Source: CBCXVS01 sp965178525 (GTDB taxonomy: Bacteria; Tectomicrobia; Entotheonellia; Entotheonellales; Entotheonellaceae). Taken from it: 13,168 bases of DNA. Location of the stretch: NCBI GenBank assembly GCA_965178525.1, contig CBCXVS010000220.1, positions 1 through 13,168 on the forward strand. Direction: 5' to 3'. Position 1 is the first letter of the stretch. Each line of letters starts with the position of its first letter. Of the stretch, positions 11,775 through 13,168 are shown piece after piece. A program made the position numbers and the translations under genes. Under the pieces are notes generated by a model. The model saw nothing but the letters and a program-made list of their open reading frames with translations, was not told where the DNA came from and did no database searches.

Positions 11775-13058
11775 ATGTATGTCAAGATTCTCTGTCCGTT
11801 GATCTTCATCCTCGTGGTGAGCATCTGCAAGAGTGCTATCGTCGATGCGCAAGCCGTTGCGTCCCGAGATACCGCCCCGCGGTCCGGTACGATGGAAGTC
11901 CACGAAAAAAAACAGCAGGACATTGAGGCGTGGCTTCAGGCGGTCAATGCGCGCCTTGAGGAGCACTTGACGCGTGCTTTCTGGAGCTGGTGGCAAGAGG
12001 ATCAGGCACATCGCACAGAACCGGAGGCGCCACGGTCACTGGACAAGTTGGCCTATTTTAAAGAGACGCAGCACCTTTTGAAGTGGTTGCAGGGACATCT
12101 CGAGCAACTTGAGGACGAGCAAATCGGGACGCTTTGGGGCTGGACACAGAAGGCGGAAGCTGGGCAGCTCGGTGAGCAGCAGGTGCAAATGCTGCGCGCG
12201 TGGCGGTATAGGAGTTCCGCATCTGCGCCAGCAGATGCGGAGACAGCGATGGACGAGATCACACGGCTTGAGCAAACGCTAGCCCCAACGTCACCGACGT
12301 CGTTACCGCACGATCAGAACGCACCAACCCAGCTTGGTGACGCCAAGCAGGCACAGGCGGCTATCGCACGTCTCGAACAAGAACATCAACAGGTCATACA
12401 GCAGTGGATGCAAACGGGAAAGCAACACCTCCCAGCACTCGAATCACCGTTTGGATCGCCTGCTGTCGTGGGCTCTGTGTCGCCTGAGTGTCTCGCACAT
12501 CTCCAAAAAGAGATCGCAGCGTTGGCACGCGATGGCGTCACGAAAGAAACCTGGCTGCACCACGTCTTCGACTGTGACACGTGTTGTGCGCCGTTGCTGG
12601 CGAATATGATGGAGGCGCACGTCGCACATGTGACGCAGCTGCCGCATACCGTCGTCTTGTTCGATTTTGACACGTCTACCATGCACGCGCTTTATCAACA
12701 ACGACTGAATGCGCTTATGCAACGCTTTGACAAGGCGCAAGACACGATTTTGCTCATTGGACGCGCCAGTCAAATCGGGGACCGGGCCTATAATTTTATT
12801 CTGTCCGGAAAACGCGCCGGGGAGATCAAAGATTATCTCATGGATAAATTCGCACTTGAAGAATCACAGCTACGCTATCTCTACTTTGGCTATGATCCTC
12901 CGCAGTTGACGTTAGAATATGCTAAACGCTACGGCATCACGGCGTACGATCTCGCATCGATTGATACGTCTTTCAAAAATTCGCCAGAATATAAAATCAA
13001 CCAGAGCGCTGTCGTCGTGATCTACAAGGCGTCGCCTGAACATTCGGGGCATCGCTGA
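11775..13058 (+). CDS. Exported protein with degenerate OmpA-like C-terminal domain
   Basis: Encodes 427 residues from ATG 11775, with GGGAG eight bases upstream; the frame extends 30 codons further up without family features. A Sec signal peptide (MYVKILCPLIFILVVSICKS, probable cleavage after AIVDAQA) points to the periplasm. Residues 42-215 are Gln/Glu/Leu-rich, predicted helical or coiled coil, with repeated Trp-containing segments (AFWSWWQ, TLWGWTQ, MLRAWR). A Cys cluster, C239 and CDTCC (267-271), precedes the OmpA-like region (291-400): VVLFDFDTSTM, LLIGRASQIG, YNFILSGKRAGEIKDYL. The NxxLSxxRA signature is kept, including the Arg that binds diaminopimelate. The usual GHTD is GRAS, so the canonical Asp is missing. 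Peptidoglycan tethering is likely but possibly weakened. Downstream 13059-13168 shows no gene. Confidence 0.7.
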   Translation: MYVKILCPLIFILVVSICKSAIVDAQAVASRDTAPRSGTMEVHEKKQQDIEAWLQAVNARLEEHLTRAFWSWWQEDQAHRTEPEAPRSLDKLAYFKETQHLLKWLQGHLEQLEDEQIGTLWGWTQKAEAGQLGEQQVQMLRAWRYRSSASAPADAETAMDEITRLEQTLAPTSPTSLPHDQNAPTQLGDAKQAQAAIARLEQEHQQVIQQWMQTGKQHLPALESPFGSPAVVGSVSPECLAHLQKEIAALARDGVTKETWLHHVFDCDTCCAPLLANMMEAHVAHVTQLPHTVVLFDFDTSTMHALYQQRLNALMQRFDKAQDTILLIGRASQIGDRAYNFILSGKRAGEIKDYLMDKFALEESQLRYLYFGYDPPQLTLEYAKRYGITAYDLASIDTSFKNSPEYKINQSAVVVIYKASPEHSGHR

Positions 13059-13168
13059 GCCGGAATACATCATTGGGTTCGGGTACTTCTAAGTGGAGTT
13101 TCAAATAAGTTATTAGACATTCGATTTCTGAACTCACGCATCCCCAAGGGATCGAACCTAGATAGATG

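Noticed and set aside
1..13168. tRNA or rRNA genes
   Set aside because: I saw no tRNA cloverleaf, T-loop/CCA signature or rRNA-like segment, though I could not run a covariance search.

Overview
The window looks like a chromosomal contig from an uncultured, moderately GC-rich Gram-negative bacterium. The last gene encodes an exported OmpA-type peptidoglycan-binding protein, and the core genes (acyl-CoA dehydrogenase, MaoC hydratase, DRG/Obg-like TGS GTPase, DUF971) fit an environmental heterotroph. The sequence alone does not fix the phylum. A run of 10 Ns at 6084-6093 marks a scaffold join. Several single-base frame breaks lie at short homopolymers, so some 'broken' genes may be sequencing errors.

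Layout. 81-1129 (minus): two integral membrane protein genes. 1435-4573 (minus, visibly AT-richer): a long RelA/SpoT homolog (RSH) split by two compensating frame breaks, preceded by a gene for a two-TM SLATT-type membrane protein. This module lies between direct repeats. The intact membrane-protein gene and its 95-bp upstream block lie on the left (412-1281), and a decayed, internally deleted copy ending in the same 95-bp block (94/95 identical) lies on the right (4881-5207). 5295-6099 (plus): a DUF433/DUF5615 toxin-antitoxin pair with a promoter and overlapping palindromes. 6284-7461 (plus): an acyl-CoA dehydrogenase with one frameshift. 7465-7552: a large hairpin built of heptamer repeats between convergent genes. 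7554-8552 (minus): the TGS GTPase. 8729-9193 (plus): the MaoC-type hydratase. 9197-9511 (minus): the DUF971 gene, whose leader is interrupted by a 175-bp element with perfect 22-bp terminal inverted repeats and an 8-bp target duplication. 9761-11137 (minus): a DsbA-family gene and, upstream of it, a metallo-beta-lactamase-fold hydrolase gene. 11138-11774: a long AT-rich intergenic region. 11775-13058 (plus): the OmpA-domain protein.

Two observations stand out. (1) The DsbA-family gene has a strong ribosome-binding site and ATG upstream of an in-frame TGA. That TGA replaces the active-site Cys in a C-x-x-[TGA]-P-Y-A-W context, and a compact hairpin sits at the right distance downstream to be a bacterial SECIS, so it is a candidate selenoprotein. 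(2) The RSH has a degenerate hydrolase domain but keeps synthetase, TGS, CC-finger and ACT features. Beside a SLATT channel-like effector and between recombinogenic repeats, it resembles a nucleotide-signal-plus-membrane-effector conflict module in which an alarmone synthetase replaces the usual cyclic-nucleotide synthase.
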